Assembly (NCBI GenBank): GCA_015069185.1
Contig: SVJB01000004.1
Location: forward strand, 1 to 58,852
DNA: 58,852 nucleotides
From: Oscillospiraceae bacterium
GTDB lineage: Bacteria; Bacillota; Clostridia; UBA1212; UBA1255
Direction: 5' to 3'
Positions 33,760 through 43,491 of the stretch are shown here, piece after piece. Each line of letters starts with the position of its first letter. Positions within the stretch are counted from its first letter, which is position 1. A program made the translations under genes and the position numbers. Below the pieces are notes generated by a model. That model had not been told where the DNA came from, made no database searches, and saw nothing but the letters and a program-made list of their open reading frames with translations.

Positions 33760-35856
33760 GTGAAAATGGAATATAAAAAAATAAATAATATAAATAAAAA
33801 TTATTTAAAGTTATTTTTAGAAAACAACTTTCTAAAATCTAAACCGTTTTCTTTTTGTTATAACGGAACAAATGTAGTTTCTGAGTTTGGCGACTTAATA
33901 AAAAAAGAAGGCGAGCAAAACGAGAACTATGAATTGTATGAAAGCAAAATGGCTCAGATAGATGAATGCCTTGATGCTGTATTAAAAGTAAAAATATATG
34001 AGGAATATAGCGCTGTTGAATGGTGGCTTGAACTTGAAAATATAGGTAATTATGATTCTAATATTATTTCAGAAATTAATTACTGTGACATTGGTATAAA
34101 CCCTAATATAAAGCCTGAAGCTCCTAATTGGGAATGGCCGATGCTTGCTTATTCAAGAGGCTCTCAGGCTAGAAAAGACGACTTTATGATGACTAAAATG
34201 CAGTTTTGGCCAGATCCCGGACAAACTTGTGAGTTTGAGTGTATATATGGACGCAGTTCGTCCGAATACATGCCGTACTTTAATATACAAACAAGTAGTA
34301 GTGCCGGAGTTATTTTAGCAATCGGTTGGAGCGGAACATGGAAAGCTCAAATCAGAATCAAACCTCATTGTCCGGAAAGAACTGTACTCAGCAAAATATC
34401 TTTTCCTGATGCATATTTCCGTTTACATCCAAAAGAGAAAATAATACTGCCAACAATGCTTGCAATGCCTTGGGAGTATTCATGTTATAAAACCAGTTAT
34501 GAATTTATTGAAAAAGATTGTATTGGTGCTGAAAAAGCCTTTGATAGAAGTCATAATGATTTCCGCCGTTTGATCTATGACAATATGCTTCCTAAAATTA
34601 ATAATAAACCAATAGAAGGTAAGATTTGTCTACGTGCTTGGGGCGGATTTAAAAAAGAACAACACGAAAGAAAAATAGAAAATATAAAAAAGCATAATCT
34701 TAAGGGAGAAAGTTATGCAATTGATGCCGGATGGTATGGAGAAGATTGGCATCAGGATGCCGGAGATTGGGAGCCATTGCCTGAATTATTTCCTAATGGA
34801 CTTAAGGGACTTGCTGACTTAGCAAAAGAAGCAAATCTTGAATTTTCCGCATGGTTTGAATTAGAACGCGCCGGTACAACTGCTAAAAATGTAGCTGAAC
34901 ATCGAGAATATTATTTAGGACATACTTTTAAGCGTGGGGGATATATACCTATGGAGAATTATGTCAATATGTGGTATGGATTGCTTGTAAATTTCGGTTA
35001 TGAGCCAGCTAGACAGTGGATCAAAAACAAAGTTATTGATACGATTAAGTCGTGTGATATGAAAATATTCCGTATTGACTATAATGTTTGGCCTGCGGAC
35101 TTCTGGCACTACAGTGATACTTGTGACAGAAAAGGACTGACTGAAATAAAGTATATGAATGGTCTGTATAAAACCTTTGATGAACTACTTGAACTTTTTC
35201 CTGATTTAATTATTGATAATTGTGCAGGAGGCGGCAGACGTCTTGATTATGCTATGGGAAAACGTTCTATCCCTATAATGTGTAGAAGTGACTATTTTAC
35301 TGCAAAAGATTATAAGCCGGAAGGTATACAAGCACACACGTATGCCTTATCAAGTTGGCTTCCGGTGCATAGTGATTCTGCAGGTTCCTGTATGGCTCAT
35401 TCTGCTTTATGTATGGATACGTATAAATTCAGAAGTTCAATTTGCTCCGGAATAGGAGTTCCTGTACCGGAGTGGGAGCTATCAGAGGAGGAAGCGGCAT
35501 GGTATCGTAAAATGTTAAATGACGCTTTTCGTATTCGCCCTTATATGTGCAAGGATTTCTATCCGCTTACAGGATACAACTTTTCACTTAAAGATTGGCT
35601 TGCATATCGTTTTCACGACTATGATACAGGAAATGGTGTGATCTTTGCTTTTAGAAGAGAAGAAAGTTGTGCGGAAAGATATGTGTTTGAATTGACAGAA
35701 GGAATTGATCCAAGTAGATATTACACAATTGAAGATATCGACGAAGGCATTATGCAAAGCGTATTAGGAAGTCAGCTTATAGAAGGCATACCTTTTCACA
35801 TTACAGAAAAGCGTAAATGTAGAATTGTGTTTTATAACTTAGAAAAAGAGGACTAA
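33760..35856 (+). CDS. GH36-like alpha-galactosidase (melibiase family)
   Basis: 698 residues from the GTG at 33760, 7 bp after AGGAAGG. An N-terminal beta-supersandwich is followed by the (beta/alpha)8 barrel. The barrel motifs are AIDAGWYGEDW, the nucleophile D440 in FRIDYNVWP, DNCAGGGRRLDY and the acid/base D511 in CRSDYF. The usual KWDxN nucleophile motif reads RIDYN, so the substrate may not be a plain alpha-galactoside. No signal peptide: it acts on imported oligosaccharides. The next gene starts 2 bp downstream. Confidence 0.85.
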   Translation: MKMEYKKINNINKNYLKLFLENNFLKSKPFSFCYNGTNVVSEFGDLIKKEGEQNENYELYESKMAQIDECLDAVLKVKIYEEYSAVEWWLELENIGNYDSNIISEINYCDIGINPNIKPEAPNWEWPMLAYSRGSQARKDDFMMTKMQFWPDPGQTCEFECIYGRSSSEYMPYFNIQTSSSAGVILAIGWSGTWKAQIRIKPHCPERTVLSKISFPDAYFRLHPKEKIILPTMLAMPWEYSCYKTSYEFIEKDCIGAEKAFDRSHNDFRRLIYDNMLPKINNKPIEGKICLRAWGGFKKEQHERKIENIKKHNLKGESYAIDAGWYGEDWHQDAGDWEPLPELFPNGLKGLADLAKEANLEFSAWFELERAGTTAKNVAEHREYYLGHTFKRGGYIPMENYVNMWYGLLVNFGYEPARQWIKNKVIDTIKSCDMKIFRIDYNVWPADFWHYSDTCDRKGLTEIKYMNGLYKTFDELLELFPDLIIDNCAGGGRRLDYAMGKRSIPIMCRSDYFTAKDYKPEGIQAHTYALSSWLPVHSDSAGSCMAHSALCMDTYKFRSSICSGIGVPVPEWELSEEEAAWYRKMLNDAFRIRPYMCKDFYPLTGYNFSLKDWLAYRFHDYDTGNGVIFAFRREESCAERYVFELTEGIDPSRYYTIEDIDEGIMQSVLGSQLIEGIPFHITEKRKCRIVFYNLEKED

Positions 35857-35858
35857 AA

Positions 35859-36911
35859 ATGAGTAAATTGCGATTTGGAATAATAGGCGCAGGTGGTATT
35901 GCGGACCGCAGGACTATCCCCGGTATGATGCTTGCTTCAAATGTTGAGGTTACTGCAGTAATGGAAATTAATCCCCTTCATGCAGAAGCGTTAAGAGAAA
36001 AGTATAATGCAAAATATGCCTACACAGATGCTGCCCAGCTACTGGCCAACCCTGAAATAGATGCAGTATATATTGCTTCTCCTGTAGTATGCCATGCCCC
36101 GCAGGCAATGATGGCAGCTGCATACGGAAAACACATTCTTCTGGAGAAGCCTGTTGCTATGAATATTGCAGAGGGTGAGAAGCTACTTGCTTACTGTGAG
36201 AAACAGGGTGTAAAGGTTGCAGCCGGTTTTATGATGCGTTTTGGCAGCCATGTTATGAATATGAAGCGTAGTGTTCAAGAGGGAAAACTTGGTCAAGTTG
36301 TCAGCGGGTACTCACAGTTTACACTATGGTGTCCTAAAGAAGAAGGTAATTGGAGACAAGTTAAGGCAAAATCCGGCGGTGGATGTTTGATGGATATGGG
36401 TGTTCACTGCATTGACCTGATGGAATATATAATCGGAAGTCGGGTATGTGAGGTTGGTGCTTTTAATGACACAGTTTGTTTTGATTATGATGTAGAAGAT
36501 AGTTCTACCGTAATACTTAAAATGAAAAATGGTGCGCAATGTGTTATACAAACCAATTTTAATATTCCTGATGAAGTATCCAAATGGAGATTAGAATTGT
36601 TTGGTACAAGAGGAAGACTACTGGGCGATACAATTATAGGACAGAATGATGGCGGTAAATTAAATGCAGCATTCTTGGATAATGTTGTTGGGTATAGTGC
36701 TACACAAAATCACGCGGATATGGAAGGTGAGTTTTTACCCGGTGATTTTGGAAATATGTATACAAGAGAAGTAGAGAGTTTTGCTGATTCTGTGTTAAAC
36801 AATTTACCTCTTGAAGTGCCGGCCTCTGATGCACTTCATGTACAGAAAATAATCGATGCAGCATACAGAAGCACGACAGAGCATCGTTTTATTGCAATTG
36901 AAGAATATTGA
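35859..36911 (+). CDS. Gfo/Idh/MocA-family oxidoreductase
   Basis: 350 residues. The N-terminal NAD(P)-binding motif (GIIGAGGIADR, residues 7-17) and the EKPVAMN motif with the catalytic lysine are present. The C-terminal domain has the GGCLMDMGVHCIDL block with the family histidine. These enzymes oxidise or reduce sugars and inositols in the cytoplasm. The position between GH36 and a beta-helix protein suggests oxidation of the released monosaccharide or redox-assisted glycoside cleavage. Confidence 0.88.
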   Translation: MSKLRFGIIGAGGIADRRTIPGMMLASNVEVTAVMEINPLHAEALREKYNAKYAYTDAAQLLANPEIDAVYIASPVVCHAPQAMMAAAYGKHILLEKPVAMNIAEGEKLLAYCEKQGVKVAAGFMMRFGSHVMNMKRSVQEGKLGQVVSGYSQFTLWCPKEEGNWRQVKAKSGGGCLMDMGVHCIDLMEYIIGSRVCEVGAFNDTVCFDYDVEDSSTVILKMKNGAQCVIQTNFNIPDEVSKWRLELFGTRGRLLGDTIIGQNDGGKLNAAFLDNVVGYSATQNHADMEGEFLPGDFGNMYTREVESFADSVLNNLPLEVPASDALHVQKIIDAAYRSTTEHRFIAIEEY

Positions 36912-36927
36912 TATTAAGGAGAATAAA

Positions 36928-38037
36928 ATGAAACAAATGACAGATGTATATTTCAATGTAAAGGATTTTGGAGCCGTAGGTGATGGCGTACAAGATGATA
37001 CACAAGCATTGCAAAAATGTTTTGATACTGCTCAGCAGCACGGAGGCACAGCATTCTTACCTTGTGGTAGATATTTGGTAACAGAAACATTATTGTTTGG
37101 AAAAAATGAAAATGGTGATCGTCCTTTCTCAATAGTAGGTGAAGGCAGAGGTAATTCCAGATCTATAATCGTTAAATTTACAGATGGTGATATTGCACAA
37201 ACTGCTACTTGCGGCAAACTTGAAATATCTCAATTAGGCTTTGCTCATAAAGGAAGTAGCGGAAGATGTCTTTATTTAGACCGGGAGATGGGCTATGGCG
37301 TATATGATTGTTCTTTTTCAAATGTTGCGGGTAATAAATCTGATATCCTTTGTTTTAATGGTTCGTATACAGATATAGTTAATTCATCTTTTGGTAATTC
37401 AGAACCGGACGCATATGCTATCAGATGTACTACAGTTGGTAAGAAACTCAATATCAACAGTAATATTTTTGAATGTCGCATTCATGGAAAAGGTAAGGGC
37501 CTAATAGTGGATTCAGCACCCAATAATCGTCCGGAGGGACTGAAAGTTAGTCGTAACATGTTTTTAAACACAGGTAAAGAGCAAATTACTGTACGCACAA
37601 TTCTCCATATTGATATATCAAATAACATGTTAGATCAATGCTCTGATACAACCCTTCTTATTGATCCTGAGGGAATGGGCGTATGTGGAGCATACATTCT
37701 TGGCAATTATATTTCACCGGCACAAAACAGAAAAAACGGAGTGGCTATTAAAGTTGTTGAAAATGATGTTTTTGTATTAACAATTAATGTTTCAAACAAC
37801 ATGATTGCATATACCGGTTACGGACTTATTGCAGGAAAAAATACCAGACAAATTCTGGTTGCAAATAATGCATTTAATGATGTTGCAAAGGATGGTATTT
37901 GTCTTACAGATTCCAGAGGATCTATTGTTAACGCTAATACTTTTTGGATGGTAGAGGGCGAAGCTTGTGTGAATTCATATAGCCTTGGAGCACTTGATAC
38001 ACCTGTGATAGAGAATAATACAAATTGCAGAATATAG
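36928..38037 (+). CDS. cytosolic right-handed parallel beta-helix protein (pectate-lyase-3 type)
   Basis: 369 residues from the ATG at 36928, after AAGGAGA; the longer frame from 36856 lies inside the previous gene. The opening DFGAVGDGVQDDTQALQKCF is the N-cap of the pectate_lyase_3 / GH28-related beta-helix family, and N-rich rungs (SNNMLD, VSNNMIAY, VANNAFND) run to the end. There is no signal peptide. Such proteins are polysaccharide lyases, hydrolases or epimerases; the reaction is not evident. It is the first of three consecutive beta-helix genes. Confidence 0.8.
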   Translation: MKQMTDVYFNVKDFGAVGDGVQDDTQALQKCFDTAQQHGGTAFLPCGRYLVTETLLFGKNENGDRPFSIVGEGRGNSRSIIVKFTDGDIAQTATCGKLEISQLGFAHKGSSGRCLYLDREMGYGVYDCSFSNVAGNKSDILCFNGSYTDIVNSSFGNSEPDAYAIRCTTVGKKLNINSNIFECRIHGKGKGLIVDSAPNNRPEGLKVSRNMFLNTGKEQITVRTILHIDISNNMLDQCSDTTLLIDPEGMGVCGAYILGNYISPAQNRKNGVAIKVVENDVFVLTINVSNNMIAYTGYGLIAGKNTRQILVANNAFNDVAKDGICLTDSRGSIVNANTFWMVEGEACVNSYSLGALDTPVIENNTNCRI

Positions 38038-38057
38038 GAGAGGGATTTTGATAGATT

Positions 38058-39419
38058 ATGAAAAACAAAAAATGCAGGAACATGCTTTTTCTGCTTACGT
38101 TGGTAATTGCCTTTTGCACTGTTTTTGTCAGCTGTAGAGAAGAACCCCAATATATGGATTATATCCCTACATATGGTGATAAGAGTAAAGAACTGTCTGG
38201 AGCATATGATCTTTTGTCAGACGAGGAAAAAGCACGTATTAAAAAACTCCATATATCAAATGAAACAGATGTATATAATATATGCGATTTTGGTGCTGTG
38301 TCCGGAGAAGACTGCACACAGGCTATTAAGACGGGCATAGAAACAGTACAGAAAAACGGAGGCGGAATTTTATATTTCCCTGCAGGAAAATATAATGTAT
38401 CTGAAGTTATTACATTTTCTGCTACTGAAAGTGCTCCTTTGATATTAATGGGTGAGCCAAGTGGTTCTTTTCTTTCTGAGATTATACTTACATCAACAAT
38501 TGAATCTGATGCAATTGTTATTGCTTCCTCCAATGTAAGCCTTGCACATCTTATTTTCAAAAGCAATATGAAAACATCAGCAGCAGTTAGTATTAGCGGA
38601 GAAAAAACAACGCTGTTTAACTGTAAGTTCGAATGTACGGCGAATTCTAAAACTAGTGATGCACTCTTAAAGGTTTGTGGTAGTGATGCACTACTTACAT
38701 CGTTATCTTTTATGTTGAGCGGAGATAATAGATATACGATTAATTTTACAAAGCTTCCAGAGATTGTTTCGAAAAATAATAAATTGATTGATACTTACAT
38801 AGGCGGTAAAGTCAATGGAATTCTTATAGATTCCCAAGATTCTACAGGTTGTCCGGAAGATATTTTGCTTAGTCGTGTGACTCTCCTTAACTATTCCAAC
38901 GGGCAAGTAGATATTAAATCTGTGAAAAATTGTACTATTTCCAATAGTATGCTTGATCAGGGATTTCTATTCTGTGTGAGACTTGACCCGCAGGGGATTG
39001 GTATCGACAATGTAACAATTTCAGAAAATTATATTGCTGCAGCATACAACTATGGAGATGAATCGTATGAAAAGTGCGGGATTTGTATACCTGAAAGCGA
39101 TACAAGTGCTCCTGTAAATCATGTAACAATTTCAGAAAATTTGATTGTATTCAGTCAATATGGCATTTTAGTGCGAAATCCTAATGCAAAAGGGTTATTT
39201 ATTTATGGAAATTCAATAAGCTGTGATTACAGTCTTTATATGAGAACGTCAACGGATAATGCAATCGTTTCCAATAGATTTGGAGAAGAGTTTTATATAG
39301 GGGCCTTTTCAGGTGAAAATATAATTCAATCCAACATTATAAACAAGCTTTCTTTAGATTGCTCTTTTGATGATTTTAAAATGGAAAATATTGTTACAGT
39401 TAAGGAGGTAGAGCAATGA
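38058..39419 (+). CDS. beta-helix lipoprotein with degenerate N-cap motif
   Basis: 453 residues. The signal peptide ends in a lipobox (VFVSC). The beta-helix N-cap reads YNICDFGAVSGEDCTQAI, in which the GDG and DDT of its neighbours are replaced, followed by NGGGILYFPAGKYNV and N-rich rungs (ISENYIAA, ISENLIVF). It is probably exposed on the outer face of the membrane. Loss of the acidic N-cap may mean a binding rather than catalytic role. It overlaps the next gene by 4 bp (ATGA). Confidence 0.75.
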   Translation: MKNKKCRNMLFLLTLVIAFCTVFVSCREEPQYMDYIPTYGDKSKELSGAYDLLSDEEKARIKKLHISNETDVYNICDFGAVSGEDCTQAIKTGIETVQKNGGGILYFPAGKYNVSEVITFSATESAPLILMGEPSGSFLSEIILTSTIESDAIVIASSNVSLAHLIFKSNMKTSAAVSISGEKTTLFNCKFECTANSKTSDALLKVCGSDALLTSLSFMLSGDNRYTINFTKLPEIVSKNNKLIDTYIGGKVNGILIDSQDSTGCPEDILLSRVTLLNYSNGQVDIKSVKNCTISNSMLDQGFLFCVRLDPQGIGIDNVTISENYIAAAYNYGDESYEKCGICIPESDTSAPVNHVTISENLIVFSQYGILVRNPNAKGLFIYGNSISCDYSLYMRTSTDNAIVSNRFGEEFYIGAFSGENIIQSNIINKLSLDCSFDDFKMENIVTVKEVEQ

Positions 39420-40663
39420 ATAAAGTAGTTAAGATTATTGTTTTATCTCTCTCCATAATAGGAATCATTGCAACCTGTATAGTATGTTTTGCTGCTAATC
39501 AGATGCCGGTAAACACCATTCTTGAAAGTAGCAGTAAACGTGTGAATGTAAAAGAAATGGGTGCTGTTGGAGATGGAATTCATGATGATACGCAGGTAAT
39601 ACAAGAAGCTCTTGATAAGGCACGGAAGTCTAATTTGACTGTATATTTCCCTCAAGGAACATATTTAATAACAAAGACATTGAATATTAAATTCAGCGCT
39701 GTAAGTCAAGTTCTGCTTTTGGGTGAAGGTAGCGACAAAACAAAGCTTATTAGCAGCGATTCTCTTTTAAACGAGATGATTAATTCTTCATTATCTAATG
39801 GTTTTAGTATGCAGGATATTAGTTTTGACCATCAGGGAATAGGTAGTTGCATCGAGGCATGGCATTTAAATGCATATAGATGTTCTTTCACTCAATCAGA
39901 TGAAAATGATGAAGATCTTGTTATTTTCACAGGATCTAACTGTCGCATCACAGAATGTAGCTTCAATGTCAAAAGCAAAATGGCATACGCGGTTTGTCAT
40001 TCTAAACGTCCCGATCGCTATGAGACTTCGGGTATCGCAATTAATAGTTATATTATTGACAGTTCATTTATGGGTGTTGGTAATGGCATTATGATTAATA
40101 GCGTAGAAAATGATAACCGTGTAGAAGGACTCAAAATCAATGGAAATATCTTTACAAATAGTGGAGAAGTGCAAATCATGGTTGAGACGATATTTCATTG
40201 TGATATTTCTAATAACATTATGAAAGCAAGTGGAGGTAGTGCAATTGTACTCAATCCACAAGGATTACTAGTTGATGGATTGTATATTTGCTCTAATGAT
40301 ATACAAGCTGCTGTAGCAGGTGTTTATGAAGAAGTAAACAGCAAGCCCAGTACAAGAGTGCACATTAGTAATAATAAATTTCACGACAGTAAATATGGAG
40401 TATTCATACAATCCAGTGTAGGAACCATGATTATAGACAACAACAAGATGAACAATATTGAAACAGCAGGAATCTTTGTTGAACAAACAGATGAATTGAT
40501 TGTAACCGACAACCAAATATCTGTTGCTAATAATGGTGATACAATAAAGATTATGTCGGTTGATTCAAAAACGGTTATTTCTGGCAATCTGATAAATAAA
40601 GAAATGAACAATCAGTTTACCGGTGGCACAATATTTGAAAAAGAAAATACAGTAAAAAAATGA
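39416..40663 (+). CDS. exported or membrane-anchored beta-helix protein
   Basis: 415 residues. A hydrophobic N-terminal segment (residues 6-28) ends in CFAANQ and may be a signal peptide or an anchor. The N-cap VNVKEMGAVGDGIHDDTQVI is intact, followed by FPQGTYLI and rungs with repeated isoleucine and asparagine (INGNIFTN, ISNNIMKA, ISNNKFHD). It belongs to the same family as the two preceding genes and is translationally coupled to the second. Confidence 0.78.
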   Translation: MNKVVKIIVLSLSIIGIIATCIVCFAANQMPVNTILESSSKRVNVKEMGAVGDGIHDDTQVIQEALDKARKSNLTVYFPQGTYLITKTLNIKFSAVSQVLLLGEGSDKTKLISSDSLLNEMINSSLSNGFSMQDISFDHQGIGSCIEAWHLNAYRCSFTQSDENDEDLVIFTGSNCRITECSFNVKSKMAYAVCHSKRPDRYETSGIAINSYIIDSSFMGVGNGIMINSVENDNRVEGLKINGNIFTNSGEVQIMVETIFHCDISNNIMKASGGSAIVLNPQGLLVDGLYICSNDIQAAVAGVYEEVNSKPSTRVHISNNKFHDSKYGVFIQSSVGTMIIDNNKMNNIETAGIFVEQTDELIVTDNQISVANNGDTIKIMSVDSKTVISGNLINKEMNNQFTGGTIFEKENTVKK

Positions 40664-40678
40664 AAAAGGAGAATAAAA

Positions 40679-41710
40679 ATGAGTAGATTTAAATTTTCAG
40701 TTGGTCCATGGAATGTACATGAAGGAGCAGATGCGTATGGCCCTGCTACAAGAGAAACTATTTCGTTTGAAGAAAAAATAAAGAAATTTAAGGATATCGG
40801 TTTTGATGCGATACAGTTTCACGATGATGACGCCGTTCCGAATATGAACAATATGACAGAAGAGGAAATAGTTGCAGAGGCAAAGAAAGTTAAAGCTTTA
40901 CTTGATAAATATGACCTCAAAGCAGAGTTTGTTGCGCCCAGACTTTGGATGGATCCTCACACAACAGATGGTGGATTCACATCTAACAGCCAGGAAGATA
41001 GAGAGTTTGCAATGTGGAGAGCTCTTCGTTCAATTGATATCGCAAATGCTCTTGGTTGTGATAAGATTGTTCTGTGGCTTGCCAGAGAAGGCACAATATG
41101 CTACGAGAGTAAATCTCCGGTAGAGTCTACAAAGAAATTGATTAATGCAATTAACACTATGCTTGCTTATGATAAAAATATAAAAGTAATGATTGAAACC
41201 AAGCCGAACGAACCTATAGACAGAAGTGTTTGTCCTACATTGGGACATGCAATGGCAATATCTGCAGCAACTATTGATCCCAATCGTGTTGGAGGACTTC
41301 TTGAATCAGCACATGCTATGCTTGCAGGATTGGACCCGGCAAGTGAAATAGGTTTTGCTTTAGCAATGGGAAAACTGTGGGGAGTACACCTCAATGACCA
41401 GAACGGAATGAAATTTGATCAGGATAAAAGTTTTGGTGTTGAAAATCTTCGTACAGCCTTCAACCAAATTAAGGTTCTTATGGAAAATGGATTTGGTAAC
41501 AATGGAGAATACATTGGACTTGATGTTAAGGTTATGAGAACTGAAAAACAAGAAGGAAGCTATAAGCATTTAGAAAACAGTTTGAAGATTGCTAAAATGT
41601 TAGAAGCAAAGGTTGAAAAGTTTGATTACGAATATCAGAAAAAATGTGTTGACGAGAGAGATTATGAAGCTCTTGAAATGTATGTAATGGAATTATTAAT
41701 GCAAGGTTAA
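40679..41710 (+). CDS. xylose-isomerase-like TIM-barrel sugar isomerase
   Basis: 343 residues. Counterparts of xylose isomerase motifs are seen in order: FHDDDAVP (catalytic histidine), VLWLAREG, ETKPNEP (metal-binding glutamate), LLESAHAMLAG and VHLNDQNG. It is about 100 residues shorter than classical XylA and differs at many positions, so the substrate is likely another sugar such as rhamnose, a deoxy sugar or an oxidised sugar. Cytosolic. It begins the isomerase-aldolase-dehydrogenase group; spacing to the next start is 15 bp. Confidence 0.8.
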   Translation: MSRFKFSVGPWNVHEGADAYGPATRETISFEEKIKKFKDIGFDAIQFHDDDAVPNMNNMTEEEIVAEAKKVKALLDKYDLKAEFVAPRLWMDPHTTDGGFTSNSQEDREFAMWRALRSIDIANALGCDKIVLWLAREGTICYESKSPVESTKKLINAINTMLAYDKNIKVMIETKPNEPIDRSVCPTLGHAMAISAATIDPNRVGGLLESAHAMLAGLDPASEIGFALAMGKLWGVHLNDQNGMKFDQDKSFGVENLRTAFNQIKVLMENGFGNNGEYIGLDVKVMRTEKQEGSYKHLENSLKIAKMLEAKVEKFDYEYQKKCVDERDYEALEMYVMELLMQG

Positions 41711-41725
41711 GTTGAGGTGTTGAAA

Positions 41726-42490
41726 ATGAATAAATACGAGACTCTAAAGAAAAAATTTATAAATTGTGAGCTCGTAATAGGCACCACAATGGCTATGATA
41801 AACAATACTCTTGTTTTGGAACGTATGAATCGCGCGGATCTGGATTTTATACTATTTGACGCGGAGCATGGTGTTTTTGATGCACAGAATGTTATTCCTA
41901 GTCTTCAGATATGTCGTCTGATGGGCTTGCCGAGCTTTGTAAGAGTACAGGATAGTGAATATTATCTTGCTGCGAAACTTATTGATATGGGAGCAGATGG
42001 TATTATGATTCCTCGTACAGAAACATTAGAACAACTTAGAACAGCTATAGATGCACTTCTCTTCCCGCCGGTAGGTAGGAAAGGAATGGGAGGCCATGGA
42101 CAGTTTAGACCCGGCGAGGAGTTTAAAAATTTTGCTGATACGAGATTTTTATTACCTCAAATTGAGTCACCGAAAGGAATTGAAAATCTCCCGGCAATGT
42201 TAGAAGAATATGGTCAGTACATAGATGCCGTTATCATAGGTCCGTATGATATGTCTGCTATGGTGGGAACACCAAGAAATATTGTAAGTGATATAATGCT
42301 CGAATCAATAAAAAAAGTGTTTGATATTGCGAAAAAATACGGTAAATCTGTTGGCATTTTTTGTGATGATGAAAATAAAGCACAATTATTTCGCAGTATG
42401 GGTGCAAATGTGCTTTGGGTGGCCACGGATAATAATTTCTTCATGCGTGGATATAACGACATGATGAATCGTGTAATGGAAATAAAGTAA
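41726..42490 (+). CDS. HpcH/HpaI-family class II aldolase
   Basis: 254 residues from the ATG at 41726, with GAGGTG upstream. The family pattern is clear: FDAEHGVFD with the catalytic histidine, FVRVQD, the metal-binding region DMGADGIMIPRTET, and the GMGGHGQFRP loop. HpaI-type enzymes split 2-keto-3-deoxy sugar acids (for example 2-keto-3-deoxy-L-rhamnonate) to pyruvate plus an aldehyde. Placed after the isomerase and before the 2-hydroxyacid dehydrogenase and with an oxidoreductase in the operon, it suggests a non-phosphorylated sugar-acid route. Confidence 0.87.
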   Translation: MNKYETLKKKFINCELVIGTTMAMINNTLVLERMNRADLDFILFDAEHGVFDAQNVIPSLQICRLMGLPSFVRVQDSEYYLAAKLIDMGADGIMIPRTETLEQLRTAIDALLFPPVGRKGMGGHGQFRPGEEFKNFADTRFLLPQIESPKGIENLPAMLEEYGQYIDAVIIGPYDMSAMVGTPRNIVSDIMLESIKKVFDIAKKYGKSVGIFCDDENKAQLFRSMGANVLWVATDNNFFMRGYNDMMNRVMEIK

Positions 42491-42504
42491 ATGTGAGGTT
42501 AAAA

Positions 42505-43464
42505 ATGAAGATTGTAGTTTTAGATCATCCCAGAGAGAATCCCGGCGAAATAGATTGGAGTAAATTATCTCAGCTTGGTGATGTTACAATATATCCAAGA
42601 ACGCCTCCTGAAAAGTTAATAGAAGCAATTGGTGATGCTCAAGTTATTTTTATTAATAAAAGTCCTATTACAAGACAAGTTATAGAGGCTTGTCCATCTA
42701 TAAAATTTATATCCGTTATCGCTACCGGATATAACACAGTAGATGTTGAAGCTGCAAAAGAACATGGAATTCTCGTATCTAATGTGCCCTCCTACGGAAC
42801 GGGAGCTATAGCGCAGCATGCTATAGCTCTCTTGCTGGAAATAACAAACCATGTAGCATATAATGATACACAGGTACGTTTAGGAAGAAAAGGTGAGCAT
42901 AAAGGGGACTGGTGTTTCTGGGATTATCCAAATATTGAATTGGAAAATAAGACTATGGGCATTATAGGCCTGGGACGAATTGGGCAGTTTACTGCACGGA
43001 CAGCACTTTCTTTTGGCATGAAAGTGATCGCTTATGATAAATTTGAAAATAATGATATGAAAAAAATCGGTGTGGAGTATGTAGATTTAGATACGCTACT
43101 GTCAGATTCTCACGTAATTACATTACATTGTCCACTTTTTGATGAGACAAAAGAAATAATTAATCGTGAAACAATCTCAAAGATGAGAGATGGAGTTATT
43201 CTGATTAATAATAGTCGTGGAGGACTAGTTAATGAAGAAGCTTTGGCAGAGGCGCTCTGCAGTGGAAAAGTGTACGCTGCAGGACTTGATGCTTTGTCTA
43301 CTGAACCGCCTAAGCCTGATAACCCGCTACTTTTAGCTCCCAATTTATTTATAACTCCTCATATTAGTTGGGCGGCTTTAGAATGCAGGCAGAGGTTGGT
43401 TCAGTATGCAATTGATAATCTTGAAGCATATCTTGCAGGATCTCCTAAAAATTTAGTTGTTTGA
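42505..43464 (+). CDS. D-isomer-specific 2-hydroxyacid dehydrogenase
   Basis: 319 residues from the ATG at 42505, preceded by TGAGG; a GTG at 42493 overlaps that site. The NAD-binding motif GIIGLGRIGQFTA and the catalytic Arg (NNSRGG), Glu (DALSTEPP) and His (TPHISWAA) are present. Such enzymes reduce hydroxypyruvate, glyoxylate or other 2-keto acids in the cytoplasm. It would reduce or recycle an aldolase product. Confidence 0.9.
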   Translation: MKIVVLDHPRENPGEIDWSKLSQLGDVTIYPRTPPEKLIEAIGDAQVIFINKSPITRQVIEACPSIKFISVIATGYNTVDVEAAKEHGILVSNVPSYGTGAIAQHAIALLLEITNHVAYNDTQVRLGRKGEHKGDWCFWDYPNIELENKTMGIIGLGRIGQFTARTALSFGMKVIAYDKFENNDMKKIGVEYVDLDTLLSDSHVITLHCPLFDETKEIINRETISKMRDGVILINNSRGGLVNEEALAEALCSGKVYAAGLDALSTEPPKPDNPLLLAPNLFITPHISWAALECRQRLVQYAIDNLEAYLAGSPKNLVV

Positions 43465-43491
43465 GTTTTTGTAAACAGAAAGGACATTATT

